In this document: piece by piece, positions 8,136 through 16,071 of the stretch
How the letters are laid out: each line of letters starts with the position of its first letter
How positions within the stretch are numbered: the first letter of the stretch is position 1
Assembly: GCA_018826295.1 (NCBI GenBank)
Contig: JAHJZX010000028.1
Span: forward strand, 1 to 64,000
Length of the DNA stretch: 64,000 bases
DNA from: Gammaproteobacteria bacterium
GTDB lineage: Bacteria; Pseudomonadota; Gammaproteobacteria; Enterobacterales; Alteromonadaceae
Reading direction: 5' to 3'
The notes under the pieces: generated by a model
What the model was told of the DNA's origin: nothing
The model's database searches: none
Seen by the model: the letters and a program-made list of their open reading frames with translations, nothing else
Translations under genes and position numbers: made by a program

Positions 8136-8528
8136 ATGAGGGATAAAAAGGTTGTAGCTCAAGCAGTTGTTATGCTGGTTATTTCTGGTTCGGCTCATGC
8201 GGAATTGGCGTTTAAGCATCAAAGTGGCGTCAGGTTATTTCAGCACTATGCTCAGGCCAGTTGTTTAGCTACCGCTTTTACTGAAGGTGAGATTTACGAC
8301 CAAGCGATAAGTGCGCTAAACGGCTACCGCGAGTTTGGTGCTATGCCGCTGGAAGCTTATGAAGAGTTGAACGAGCCGATACAGCAATGGTTGAAAAAAG
8401 ACTACGCAACCCAAGCGGGTAAGCAAAATAACCTGATGAAGTGCATCGATTTTTCTGAGTCTGAGTTGGTGACAAAAATCTACCACGGCTACGCTGCTGA
8501 ATTGCCGGATATGAGTAAAAATAATTAA
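8136..8528 (+). CDS. Tai4-family type VI amidase immunity protein (orphan)
   Basis: The 130-residue secreted protein has a signal peptide ending SGSAHA. The mature part matches the Tai4 immunity family as remembered: an A-S-C-L-A-T-A-F helix, then Y-R-E-F-G-A-M-P-L-E-A-Y-E-E-L, and the closing N-L-M-K-C-I-D motif. Two conserved cysteines probably form a disulfide. Tai4 proteins work in the periplasm, where they block the peptidoglycan amidase Tae4 delivered by type VI secretion. No Tae4 gene or T6SS gene is visible in the window, so it may protect against foreign cells. The ATG follows AAAAGGTG with 7-8 bases spacing. Confidence 0.75.
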   Translation: MRDKKVVAQAVVMLVISGSAHAELAFKHQSGVRLFQHYAQASCLATAFTEGEIYDQAISALNGYREFGAMPLEAYEELNEPIQQWLKKDYATQAGKQNNLMKCIDFSESELVTKIYHGYAAELPDMSKNN

Positions 8529-8554
8529 CTTCTTCGTGAGTAGAAGAATTCACC

Positions 8555-8576
8555 AAAGGCCGCAAATGCGGCCTTT
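8555..8576 (+). terminator. Terminator behind the Tai4-like gene
   Basis: The 9-bp stem AAAGGCCGC / GCGGCCTTT has an AAAT loop and is followed by GTTGTTTT. It is the same type of hairpin as behind lpdA. Confidence 0.75.
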
Positions 8577-8692
8577 GTTGTTTTATAACAGCGACAGCCA
8601 CGTTGGACCGATGTTTTGCCTGTAGCGTTTTTACCGCAGTTGTGCTCGGCTGTGGCATACTGCGCTGACACATACCGTAGCAGGAGGATGCT

Positions 8693-9625
8693 TTGCCGAT
8701 AACTGACAATACCGATCTAAGTAGCTTGCTCCTGCGCATGTTAACGCAGTGCCAGCCATTGTACAGCAGCGGCAAAGTGGCCGATTATATACCGGCATTG
8801 GCGCAGGTGGCGCCGCAACAGGCTGCGGTTGCAGTGGCCACGCTGGACGGTAAGATATTCAGCGCTGGCGCAGCGCAGCAGAATTTTTCCTTGCAGAGTA
8901 TTTCGAAAATTTTCGGCCTGGTGATGGCAATGAACCGGCTGGGGGATGGCTTGTGGCAGCGGGTCAATATGGAGCCGTCTGGCCAGCCGTTTAATTCTAT
9001 TGTGCAATTGGAATGGGAGAGGGGCATACCACGTAATCCGGTGATTAACGCCGGCGCTATTTTGGTTGCGGATGTGCTGGTAAGTCATTACTCGGCCAGT
9101 AAAACGGCATTTTTAACGTTTTTGCGCCGCTTAACCGGGGAAGAGGCCATTTATGCCGATCAGCAAGTGTATCTGTCTGAGCTGGAACACGGTAACCGTA
9201 ATGCGGCCCTGGCCTACCTGATGAAAAGTTTCGGTAATATTGAAGCCGGTGTGCCACAGGTACTGGAGCATTATTTTCACCAATGCGCCACGGCGATTAA
9301 CTGTGAACAACTGGCCCGCTCGTTATTGTTTTTAGCTAATCGTGGCGTGCAGCCGCACACTAACGAGCAAATATGCAGCCGACGTGACGCCCACCGGGTA
9401 AATGCAATTTTATCGACCAGTGGTATGTATGATCAGTCTGGCGAGTTTGCCTTTAAAGTGGGCTTGCCGGCCAAAAGCGGGGTAGGCGGCGCTATAGTGG
9501 CGATAGTACCGCAATTTGGAGTAATAACCGCCTGGAGCCCGCCGCTTAACCGCTTTGGTAACTCAGTAGTGGCGATGCAGTTAATTCAGCAATTGGCCGA
9601 TGAGCTCGGGCTATCGCTGTTTTAA
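8693..9625 (+). CDS. glsA: Glutaminase
   Basis: Hydrolyses L-glutamine to glutamate and ammonia in the cytoplasm. It belongs to the serine-dependent beta-lactamase-like glutaminases: the nucleophile motif SxxK appears as S-I-S-K at residues 69-72, followed by F-N-S-I near 113-116 and N-P-x-x-N-A-G-A near 125-132. The C-terminal K-S-G-V-G-G-A matches the family. Length (310) is normal. The start is a TTG at 8693, five bases behind AGGAGG; the nearby ATG at 8688 is out of frame and stops after four codons. It stands alone, with unrelated genes on both sides. Confidence 0.95.
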   Translation: MPITDNTDLSSLLLRMLTQCQPLYSSGKVADYIPALAQVAPQQAAVAVATLDGKIFSAGAAQQNFSLQSISKIFGLVMAMNRLGDGLWQRVNMEPSGQPFNSIVQLEWERGIPRNPVINAGAILVADVLVSHYSASKTAFLTFLRRLTGEEAIYADQQVYLSELEHGNRNAALAYLMKSFGNIEAGVPQVLEHYFHQCATAINCEQLARSLLFLANRGVQPHTNEQICSRRDAHRVNAILSTSGMYDQSGEFAFKVGLPAKSGVGGAIVAIVPQFGVITAWSPPLNRFGNSVVAMQLIQQLADELGLSLF

Positions 9626-9681
9626 TGCACTAAGGTAATGCTAAGTGTGCGTCGTGTCAGCTGTGAGACTGTGTGTTTTTG

Positions 9682-10881
9682 TCATAAAGAGATTATTGCT
9701 GCGCCATCATAGTGCAACACCTGATTTCGCCCTTGTCGTTTAGCTTGATACAGCGCTTGGTCAGCATGTTGAACCAGCAGTTGCCAGTCAGAGATATCTG
9801 TTGAGGATGTTGCCACACCAACACTAATGGTCAGTTTCAACTCTGGCAGTGCACTAAGTTCAGATTGCTCAATGTGTTTACGGATGCGGTTAGCAATATT
9901 TAGTGCGGAGCTTAAAGGCGTATCCGGCAGGCAGATTAAAAACTCTTCACCACCGTAGCGGAACATAGCATCATACGTCCGCAGCTGTTTTTGGACGACT
10001 TCTGCTACATGGCATAGTGCCAAATCGCCGGCAACATGGCCCAATGAATCATTTACCTTTTTGAAGTGATCAATATCTAGCATAACAATGCTGACATGCT
10101 GTTTTGAGCGGCTAGCACGTTGCAGCTCATTTTGCAGCTTTAATGGCAGATTATGGCGGTTGAACACGCCTGTCAGTGGGTCGCGTTCCATATTATCACG
10201 CATTTCGATGCTATTTTTTTTGTAAACTAAACAGAGGCATGAACCCAAAGTTAAAAACGCATAAGTCGTCAAACCGTAGTAGCCAAGGCTGTGTATCAGC
10301 GTTGTTTGTGAAGGGGAAACCAGATCAAATTGAAGCAGAATAAGCAGTGTAAAACGGGTGCCAAGCTGAATAATATTAACCACAAAGGCGAAAATTAATG
10401 CCCGATAAACACCACTAAGCTCACTTTTCGTCTGGGCTAATAGTTGCTTTATCGCCAATAAATTCAAGACAATAATTAGTGGGAAATTGACTAATATCCG
10501 ATTGACGGTGGATACTTGGGCAAAATCAGTGTGATTGAGTGCGTAAGCCAATGCCAGCACGCCGAACAGCCAATGGTATTTAACTCTGCGCTTTGTGACT
10601 ACATAAATGGCACTTAGTATAAAAGCACTGATGCTTATCGTCGCAAGATTTGCGCCTGCAGGGATCAACCAATATGGTGCCTCAACTCCTGAGCTTATTA
10701 CTACACCACAAATTGAAGTGACGCATAACGCAAAGCTTGCTGACAGCCAAAATAATAAATGCCGTTCTGATTGAGCATGCTTGTAAATTAGCGATAGTAA
10801 AATAACACCGGCTAAGCCGATGAGTAAATTTACATAGCTTAGAGTCATGACATCCATTCGTAAAATCCCTATTGTAGGCAA
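9682..10881 (-). CDS. Membrane-bound diguanylate cyclase (GGDEF)
   Basis: This 399-residue protein makes the second messenger c-di-GMP from two GTP. The N-terminal 220 residues contain about six or seven membrane helices with little similarity to known sensor domains. The catalytic domain starts at RDPLTGVFNRH (about residue 233) and carries an intact active-site motif YGGEEF (about residue 307) and the D-I-D-H-F-K metal site. No RxxD inhibitory site is obvious five residues before GGEEF (the residues there are R-T-Y-D...). It is a single leftward gene. Input signal unknown. Confidence 0.92.
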   Translation of the reverse strand: MPTIGILRMDVMTLSYVNLLIGLAGVILLSLIYKHAQSERHLLFWLSASFALCVTSICGVVISSGVEAPYWLIPAGANLATISISAFILSAIYVVTKRRVKYHWLFGVLALAYALNHTDFAQVSTVNRILVNFPLIIVLNLLAIKQLLAQTKSELSGVYRALIFAFVVNIIQLGTRFTLLILLQFDLVSPSQTTLIHSLGYYGLTTYAFLTLGSCLCLVYKKNSIEMRDNMERDPLTGVFNRHNLPLKLQNELQRASRSKQHVSIVMLDIDHFKKVNDSLGHVAGDLALCHVAEVVQKQLRTYDAMFRYGGEEFLICLPDTPLSSALNIANRIRKHIEQSELSALPELKLTISVGVATSSTDISDWQLLVQHADQALYQAKRQGRNQVLHYDGAAIISL

Positions 10882-11239
10882 ACACAGAATTTAACATAGC
10901 TAAATTAGGTAAGGGTAAAAATTGTACCTGAAAAAGTTGATAAATTTCTAACTATGGTGTTTTTGCAAGGTTTTAGCCGCAATAATGACGTGCGTTACTT
11001 ATACCGTAAGCTCCGGCGGGGCTCGTCTTGAAAGTTGCACTTGAGCTTGCTGGATGAATTTCCAAATGCTTACTAAAGTGGTGGCTCAAACACGTGCCCA
11101 GCGAATCAATGAGGTCAGGAATCAATGTGGTCAATGTCATTGATATTCCTAAAGCCACTGAAAACAGTACACTAAGGTATAACTTGCCGCATAATCCTTC
11201 TCTTTCTAGCATCAGCATTCCATAATTCAGGGACGTGTT
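10882..11239. other. Gap between the diguanylate cyclase and the decayed NERD copy
   Basis: About 350 bases without a supported gene. The last 45 bases (about 11195-11239) match the region just upstream of the intact NERD gene at 5842 (shared words CTAGCATCAG and TTCAGGGACG), so the duplicated unit includes the 5' flank. The remainder, around 10980-11160, has a leftward open frame of 81 codons with no RBS or known homology. Confidence 0.6.
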
Positions 11240-11440
11240 GCGCGCTGGATGCGTTTTACTTTACCGCTGTTACTGCTTATCTCCCCCGCTGGCCTTTGGC
11301 CAGAAGCAATACACCGAGGGCGCGTGTTTGCTGTTGCAGCATCAGATGGCGCAATTTTCCGCTCAGCCGAGTAGCAATAACTACCAAAGCGCTAAGCGCG
11401 AATTTGATAACCACTGCCAAAACCCGATACCGGCACCAGT
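11240..11440 (+). pseudogene. Decayed 5' copy of the NERD-protein gene
   Basis: About 200 bases closely match the first 200 bases of the NERD gene at 5842: signal peptide, the QYTEGAC domain and the second cysteine motif. The original ATG has become GCG (11240). A run of four C has become five (about 11283-11287), which shifts the frame inside the signal peptide. Similarity stops abruptly near 11437, before the linker, membrane segment and nuclease domain. It is a dead fragment left by duplication and deletion. Confidence 0.85.
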
Positions 11441-11471
11441 TAAATATGGCAAGGGCCGGTTAAAAGGTGCT

Positions 11472-11543
11472 GCGCAAACTGCATATGCAGCAGTTTGGCG
11501 CTTAGTAAAACATGCGCAAGTTATCTGCGCATAAAATTTGCGC
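11472..11543. promoter_or_regulatory. Palindrome cluster, likely ccdAB operator region
   Basis: An imperfect palindrome, GCGCAAACTGC (11472-11482) against GCAGTTTGGCGC (11490-11501), is followed by a perfect inverted repeat ATGCGCA-N7-TGCGCAT (11512-11532). A third half-site, TGCGC, lies at 11539-11543, directly before the -10 box. Toxin-antitoxin operons are normally autorepressed through such sites; the role here is inferred from position. Confidence 0.5.
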
Positions 11544-11549
11544 TATACT
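11544..11549 (+). promoter_or_regulatory. -10 box of ccdAB
   Basis: TATACT lies 31 bases before the ccdA ATG. The -35 region 17 bases upstream (TTATCT) is weak, as is common for repressed antitoxin promoters. Confidence 0.4.
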
Positions 11550-11580
11550 GCTGCCAGTTACCTAACAGCGGAGCTTGAGT

Positions 11581-11811
11581 ATGAACCATACGACTAAAGC
11601 AGCCTGTAATACCTCGGTAGATGCGGCTTTGCTGGCTGAGGCTAAAGCGCTCAATATCAGCCCGTCTGTGGTGTTAGAGCTGGCATTGCGCAAAGCAGTA
11701 AGTCAGGCAAAAGCTGAGTTATGGCAAGCAGAAAATGCCGATGCGATAGCAGCCTATAACCAGCAAGTTGCTGAACAGGGCACCTTTGCTGAGCGCTTGG
11801 GGCAGATATAG
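11581..11811 (+). CDS. ccdA: CcdA-type antitoxin
   Basis: The small protein of about 76 residues has the two-part layout of CcdA: an N-terminal ribbon-helix-helix DNA-binding part (T-S-V-D-A-A-L-L-A-E-A-K-A-L-N-I-S-P-S) and a C-terminal toxin-binding tail (W-Q-A-E-N-A-D-A-I-A-A-Y-N, ending F-A-E-R-L). In working systems it neutralises the gyrase poison CcdB and represses the operon. The ATG at 11581 has GGAG 7 bases upstream; the in-frame TTG at 11575 is too close to it. The stop overlaps the ccdB GTG start (ATAGTG). Confidence 0.85.
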   Translation: MNHTTKAACNTSVDAALLAEAKALNISPSVVLELALRKAVSQAKAELWQAENADAIAAYNQQVAEQGTFAERLGQI

Positions 11812-12104
11812 TGCCGCAGTAATTTAGTGTTGCCCGCATAGAGCAACAGCGGGTTGTGGTACTGACTAATACCCTGTTTCACAATATTGATGTTTTGCTG
11901 GTCGCGCTGATTAAACCGAAAACAACGGTTTCCTTGTTAACCCAATTCCAAATACCTGTCACCATTGAACAACAAGCCAGTTATATCGACTTGCTGGATA
12001 TTGCTTCGGTATCGGCAAAGCGTTTAAAAGCCACAGAAATCAACTTGCAAAGTTACCGTCAGCAAATCAAAGCAGGCCTTGATTTGCTAATTGACGGCTT
12101 TTGA
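11811..12104 (+). pseudogene. ccdB: ccdB toxin gene interrupted by a nonsense codon at position 4
   Basis: The GTG at 11811 overlaps the ccdA stop and begins V-P-Q, then TAA (11820-11822), then F-S-V-A-R-I-E-Q-Q and a full CcdB-like body to the stop at 12104. CcdB proteins typically begin M-P-Q-F-S-V; here GTA appears inserted between CCGCA and ATTTAGTG, creating the stop without changing the frame. The rest looks well kept, including the C-terminal D-G-F, equivalent to the gyrase-binding W-G-I. A shorter product could reinitiate at GTG 11856, but it would lack the first strands. Probably a silenced toxin with the antitoxin retained. Confidence 0.7.
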
Positions 12105-12126
12105 AACGCTGAGGTGGGATCGGCAA

Positions 12127-12594
12127 TTAACGTGTTGCTGAAGAAACCAGGCATAACGCAATGTCCTTGCTGTAGGTGGTAAATATTGCGCGACTGCTAT
12201 AATGCACTGCTTCGCATTGCTGATAGCCATGTTGTTCTAATTGCCACAACAGGTATTGGTTAGCTATAAAACCGGTAAGGGGTAAACCCAAAGTCAGCGC
12301 GATAAATACCCGGCTTTGCATTTTACGTGCTTTTACTGCAGCAGCTTTGTTGGTGTAACGTCGTGCAGCAACGCTTATCAGGTGCAACAGTGGCAATAGT
12401 AGTGGCAGCAGCAAAAATGCGCTGCCGCTTTGAATTTCCACCACTGCGGCCTGTTGTATCGCAGCATAATGCTGTTGCTGCTGCCATAGAAAAAATACAG
12501 CAAAAGCCAATGCTAAAGTGTGCATTAACAGCAACAGACTTGTTTTAAGCAGTACAGACATCAGATTGCAGTTTTCCTCATTCAAAGCATGCAC
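12127..12594 (-). CDS. Unknown membrane protein
   Basis: A 155-residue protein (about 144 if it starts at the second Met, M-S-V-L-L-K). It has three hydrophobic stretches, around residues 15-37, 55-75 and 92-115. The C-terminal tail contains two cysteines and the segment H-Y-S-S-R-A-I-F-T-T-Y-S-K-D. No family was recognised with confidence. It lies just downstream of the Rof-like gene on the same strand, with only 6 bases between them, so it may be co-transcribed. Confidence 0.5.
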   Translation of the reverse strand: MHALNEENCNLMSVLLKTSLLLLMHTLALAFAVFFLWQQQQHYAAIQQAAVVEIQSGSAFLLLPLLLPLLHLISVAARRYTNKAAAVKARKMQSRVFIALTLGLPLTGFIANQYLLWQLEQHGYQQCEAVHYSSRAIFTTYSKDIALCLVSSATR

Positions 12595-12600
12595 GCTAAC

Positions 12601-12846
12601 TTATTTAAACCGCACTTGCTGCAAATGCGGATTGGTTACCATGACTTCCAGCAGTGCAATATCATCCAGCACTATCTGCTGCTCAGTATCGTTTTGCGCA
12701 ATGAGCAAACACTCTTGTCGCTGGTCGTTATAGCGCGTGGTTAGCGCTGTGCCGCTAAGCACAGCGCCTGAGCTTAGTGTTAGCTTTAGCGGATAATGGT
12801 ACAGGCAGACAATTTCAATATAATCATGTAAGTCGCATTTCAGCAT
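12601..12846 (-). CDS. rof: Rho-binding antiterminator (Rof/YaeO family)
   Basis: The 81-residue protein matches the Rof family: a start with C-D-L-H-D-Y-I-E-I-V-C, the strand Y-P-L-K-L-T-L-S-S-G, then A-L-T-T-R-Y-N-D-Q-R-Q-E-C. Family members bind the transcription terminator Rho, block its RNA-binding site and so lower Rho-dependent termination. Length fits. The gene starts with ATG at 12846 just downstream of the thioesterase stop (12856) with GGAGG in the 9-base gap, so it is probably an operon partner of that gene. Confidence 0.8.
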   Translation of the reverse strand: MLKCDLHDYIEIVCLYHYPLKLTLSSGAVLSGTALTTRYNDQRQECLLIAQNDTEQQIVLDDIALLEVMVTNPHLQQVRFK

Positions 12847-12855
12847 GAAAGCCTC

Positions 12856-13650
12856 CTAAGCGAATACGGTAACGGTTTGCCGGCTGATGGCGGCCAGTTT
12901 GCCATCGGGTTGCCATAATTTGGCAGCGATATGATGATAGCCGTCGGCACCGTAGTCTATTTCAGCCAGGTAGCGCCACCAATCAGTGGTATTGAAGGGT
13001 AAGTCATGGGCGATAAATTCCAGCGTCCATGTGAGTGAACTGGCCGGTGCCGGTTGATTCAGTAACGTCAGGCTAACCGGCGGCCAGGCGTCAACCAGTG
13101 CCAGCAGCTCCAGTATGCCGGTCTGGCTGCTTTCATTACCGGACATGCGGATATCACCGCCCAACTGGCGTAGCGGGCTGGCGCTAAACGGCAGTTGACC
13201 ATGGGCAATGCGGTAATCAAAGTGGTGAGTAAATTCCGGTGCCGGGCCCTGTTTTGGCAGCGTCAGTACGCTGTCTGTTGGCCACTGTGGCGCGGTGTCG
13301 GCACTAAGTTGATGGGCCGACGGGCGGGCCGCTCCAAAGCTGGCCAGCAACACTAGGGCGATTTGGCCGTCTTGCTCAATATTAACCTGCGCCTGTATTA
13401 CCGATTTGCCCTGGCGCAAGATGCGGCGTTGCACTGTGGCCTGGCCGGCGTTTAACGGTGCAACAAACGACACCGACACCGAACGCAGCGGCATGTGTTG
13501 CGGTATAACCGGCAGCAAATGTGCCATGGCTAAGGCTGCGGCCATACCGCCAAAAACAGCGCGGCCCTGGCCCCAGGCTGATGGCACAGCAATTAGCATG
13601 TTGTTGGGTTTATCTGCACTGAATTGCTGCATTACCTGAGAAAAGTGCAT
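12856..13650 (-). CDS. Acyl-CoA thioesterase, double hot-dog family
   Basis: The 264-residue protein has two hot-dog repeats of the TesB/4HBT_3 type. The first contains G-Q-G-R-A-V-F-G-G-M-A-A-A and the strand S-V-S-V-S-F-V-A-P-L. The second contains the catalytic-type region G-G-D-I-R-M-S-G and the strand S-L-T-W-T-L-E-F. It would hydrolyse an acyl-CoA to the free acid; the substrate length cannot be read from sequence. It is the first gene of a leftward group with the Rof-like gene. Confidence 0.85.
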   Translation of the reverse strand: MHFSQVMQQFSADKPNNMLIAVPSAWGQGRAVFGGMAAALAMAHLLPVIPQHMPLRSVSVSFVAPLNAGQATVQRRILRQGKSVIQAQVNIEQDGQIALVLLASFGAARPSAHQLSADTAPQWPTDSVLTLPKQGPAPEFTHHFDYRIAHGQLPFSASPLRQLGGDIRMSGNESSQTGILELLALVDAWPPVSLTLLNQPAPASSLTWTLEFIAHDLPFNTTDWWRYLAEIDYGADGYHHIAAKLWQPDGKLAAISRQTVTVFA

Positions 13651-13819
13651 AGCAAAAACTCCTGATCATTTGTTTAGCCGCATTATATCAGCTTGTGTGT
13701 GCTTGGCTGGCAATAGGTTAACTTAGCGCTAACTGCACGGCTATAAGTTGGCTAAATTAGTGGATGTTTATTGCCGGTGTTGCTGCTAGCATAAGGGCTT
13801 GGGAGATTAGAGATAAATT

Positions 13820-14995
13820 ATGCAACGGACCTTTTATTTTTTATTGCTCTTAGTTTTGTGGTTACCGCCAGCTAAGGGGCAACAGCAGTATACGGAAGGT
13901 GCGTGTATTTTATTACAGCAGCAAGTCGACCGTTTTAGCAACCAAAAGCAAAGTAGCAATTATCGCAATGCAAAAAGCGAATATAATCGATTTTGCGCTA
14001 AACCCGTGTCTGCGCTGCAGCTGCAGGCAGCTAAAGCCAGTACCAGGCCCCAAGCCGCTGATACTGCGCCGGTAAGTACTTCTGCACCGGCTAAAGTTAC
14101 CCCGCCAACTGAAACGGTAGCGCAAGCTGATACCGACTTGAGTAATACTGTGCTGCCCGCTAAGCCCAAGGCTGAACTTAGCGCAGTTAGCCCGCAACCA
14201 CTGACTGAAGCTGAGCCAACCCCACAGTTAGATCTTGCCGCAGAGCAAAATCACGCTGTGGCTGCAGTTAACAGCATGGACTTAAAGCAGGCAAACACGC
14301 CGGTTGATAGTACAGTTGCACCTGTAGTGGCAGCGCCGGCTGAGCATCTCAGCATGCCTGATACAACAAGGCCTGATGATATCTGGATGTCTATCCTTAG
14401 CAGTATTCCGTTGGTTGCGGCGCTCTTGTTTGCATTGTTATTGTTAGTGTTTTTGCTTACTTCCTGGTTTGGCCTTAATTTACCCGGTTTTAAAGGCATA
14501 TTTGCCGAGTACAAATTAAACCGGCTATTACGCTGGCGCTTGCCGCGAAGCTATCTGCATTTTCGCAAACTGAAATTACTGACCGAAAAAGACGAGCTGA
14601 TTGTCGTCGATCATCTGGTATTAAGTCCGTTTGGTGTTTTTGTTATAGCGGTACGTGGTGAGCGCGGCCGTATTTATGGCAGTGAAACCGAGGCAAACTG
14701 GCGGCGGGAATATTTAGGCAGAAACAAATTACTGATGAACCCACTGCATCAGAATTTTAAAAATACTGAAGCGGTAAAACAATTACTACGGATACTCGCT
14801 TATGACGCCAGCGAGCAGCTGCACTCTGTGGTAGCTTTTAGCCGGGTGGCGCAAATTGAAAGCGCGATGCCTGCTAACATTACCTACGTTGATCAGGTAT
14901 CAACTTACATTAACCAATTTACCCAGCCTTGCCTGACTGATGAGCAATTTAACCGTTATGCCGCGCTGCTAACGCAAGCCAGCTCAGAGCATTAA
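13820..14995 (+). CDS. Second NERD-domain paralogue with lost catalytic residues
   Basis: The 391-residue protein has the same plan as the gene at 5842: signal peptide (to about 20), cysteine domain (QYTEGAC...NYRNAK...C), a longer Ala/Pro/Thr-rich linker, a membrane segment at about 193-215, and a C-terminal NERD-like domain. The NERD core reads VDHLVLSPFGVFVIAVRGERG: the aspartate remains but the ExK of the active paralogue (LEVK) is now AVR, so nuclease activity is unlikely. It may be a regulatory or structural partner of the intact paralogue. It is a single gene, convergent with the PepSY gene. Confidence 0.75.
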   Translation: MQRTFYFLLLLVLWLPPAKGQQQYTEGACILLQQQVDRFSNQKQSSNYRNAKSEYNRFCAKPVSALQLQAAKASTRPQAADTAPVSTSAPAKVTPPTETVAQADTDLSNTVLPAKPKAELSAVSPQPLTEAEPTPQLDLAAEQNHAVAAVNSMDLKQANTPVDSTVAPVVAAPAEHLSMPDTTRPDDIWMSILSSIPLVAALLFALLLLVFLLTSWFGLNLPGFKGIFAEYKLNRLLRWRLPRSYLHFRKLKLLTEKDELIVVDHLVLSPFGVFVIAVRGERGRIYGSETEANWRREYLGRNKLLMNPLHQNFKNTEAVKQLLRILAYDASEQLHSVVAFSRVAQIESAMPANITYVDQVSTYINQFTQPCLTDEQFNRYAALLTQASSEH

Positions 14996-15019
14996 CGGTT
15001 GCTGCAGTGACTTAACTTA

Positions 15020-15748
15020 TTATAATGTTGCGCCGTTAAAATTCTGCCTGCGTCTTTTCGGCCGGTAACGCTGCCACAACAGCAATATGCCGGTCAGGGT
15101 AAAGAGTAACGACGCGCCAGCGGTGGTAATCAGCAATGGGTTGTTAAAGTTACTGCGCTCGTCGTAATCCATAATGTGCAGCATCCAGAAAAAATCGAAC
15201 CAGCGCCAGCCGTCGGTGCGTACCCTAAGCACGGCACCGGTGGCCGGGTCCAGATAAAACACGGTGTTGTCGCCGTCGGCAAACTGCAGTTGCCAAAGCG
15301 GGGTGGGTAACTGGCGTACTTCGGCCGGTGCCTGCTGCAGTAATACTGCCTGGCCCCGGCTGCCGTTGCCCTGATATTGCGCCTGGGCCAGCTCAGCGAT
15401 CTGCGGCGCCGATAACGCCGTTAATGGCTGGCCGTCAACGGCGCTGTAGCGAAAGCGCTGGCCGGCGTCATCTACCAGATACACCGGCAGCACGCTAAGC
15501 CCGTTTGGCTGCATGCTTAACTGCTGGCCAAGACTAAAGCTCGCGTGCTGGCTATGATTCGCCAGTACCAAGGCCGGGCTGATCAGCGCCTGCTGCCACT
15601 GCGCAGAGGGCGTAGTGCGTAAATGCTCACCTCTTACTTGTTCTATCGGTAATATGGCCATCACCAGACCGCTTAAAAACCACAGCAGAATTTGTACAAA
15701 CAGGATTAAACCTAACCAGTTATGCAGATGACGACACCATTTCAACAT
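15020..15748 (-). CDS. PepSY-associated membrane protein
   Basis: The 242-residue protein begins with a helix of the PepSY-associated type (H-N-W-L-G-L-I-L-F-V-Q, then W-F-L-S-G-L-V-M). It has a periplasmic PepSY-like middle and a second helix pair near the end (F-F-W-M-L-H-I-M-D-Y, then the helix at about 205-228). Such proteins often go with iron uptake or ferric reduction; the conserved histidines in the helices could bind haem, but no partner gene is next to it. Function not established. Confidence 0.8.
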   Translation of the reverse strand: MLKWCRHLHNWLGLILFVQILLWFLSGLVMAILPIEQVRGEHLRTTPSAQWQQALISPALVLANHSQHASFSLGQQLSMQPNGLSVLPVYLVDDAGQRFRYSAVDGQPLTALSAPQIAELAQAQYQGNGSRGQAVLLQQAPAEVRQLPTPLWQLQFADGDNTVFYLDPATGAVLRVRTDGWRWFDFFWMLHIMDYDERSNFNNPLLITTAGASLLFTLTGILLLWQRYRPKRRRQNFNGATL

Positions 15749-15849
15749 AGAATGTTAACCGTAGCAGGAGATGCGGTTATCTGAACAGAATTTAGCGGTT
15801 ATTGCAAAGCGGCAAAATGCCGCAGTGCCGATCTGGGGTTGCTGTTATC

Positions 15850-16071
15850 TTAATACTGCCGACTACGGCGGTTATCGCGCACCAACCACCACAGCAAATA
15901 ACCGAAAATAATCAGCGGCAGTAAGGTCACTGCTAATGAAATGCCTATGCCGATAATAGCGCCGAAAATACCAATAATAATGGCAAAAATGGTCGCGGCC
16001 AGTGCAAGTAAAGAGGGTAAACAATAAATACCAACGGCAACCAATAAGATAATGACAATTGTTCTGTTCAT
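15850..16071 (-). CDS. Small two-helix membrane protein
   Basis: 73 residues, almost wholly hydrophobic. Helices lie at about 4-22 and 25-63 (probably two passes) with a positively charged tail R-D-N-R-R-S-R. It resembles small envelope-stress or phage-shock type membrane proteins only in general character. The ATG at 16071 has AAGGAT upstream on the minus strand. It stands alone. Confidence 0.5.
   Translation of the reverse strand: MNRTIVIILLVAVGIYCLPSLLALAATIFAIIIGIFGAIIGIGISLAVTLLPLIIFGYLLWWLVRDNRRSRQY

Noticed and set aside
10973-11218. Leftward 81-codon open frame in the gap before the decayed NERD copy
   Set aside because: No convincing ribosome binding site, no known motif, and part of it lies in the duplicated NERD 5' flank. 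Composition looks like non-coding sequence.
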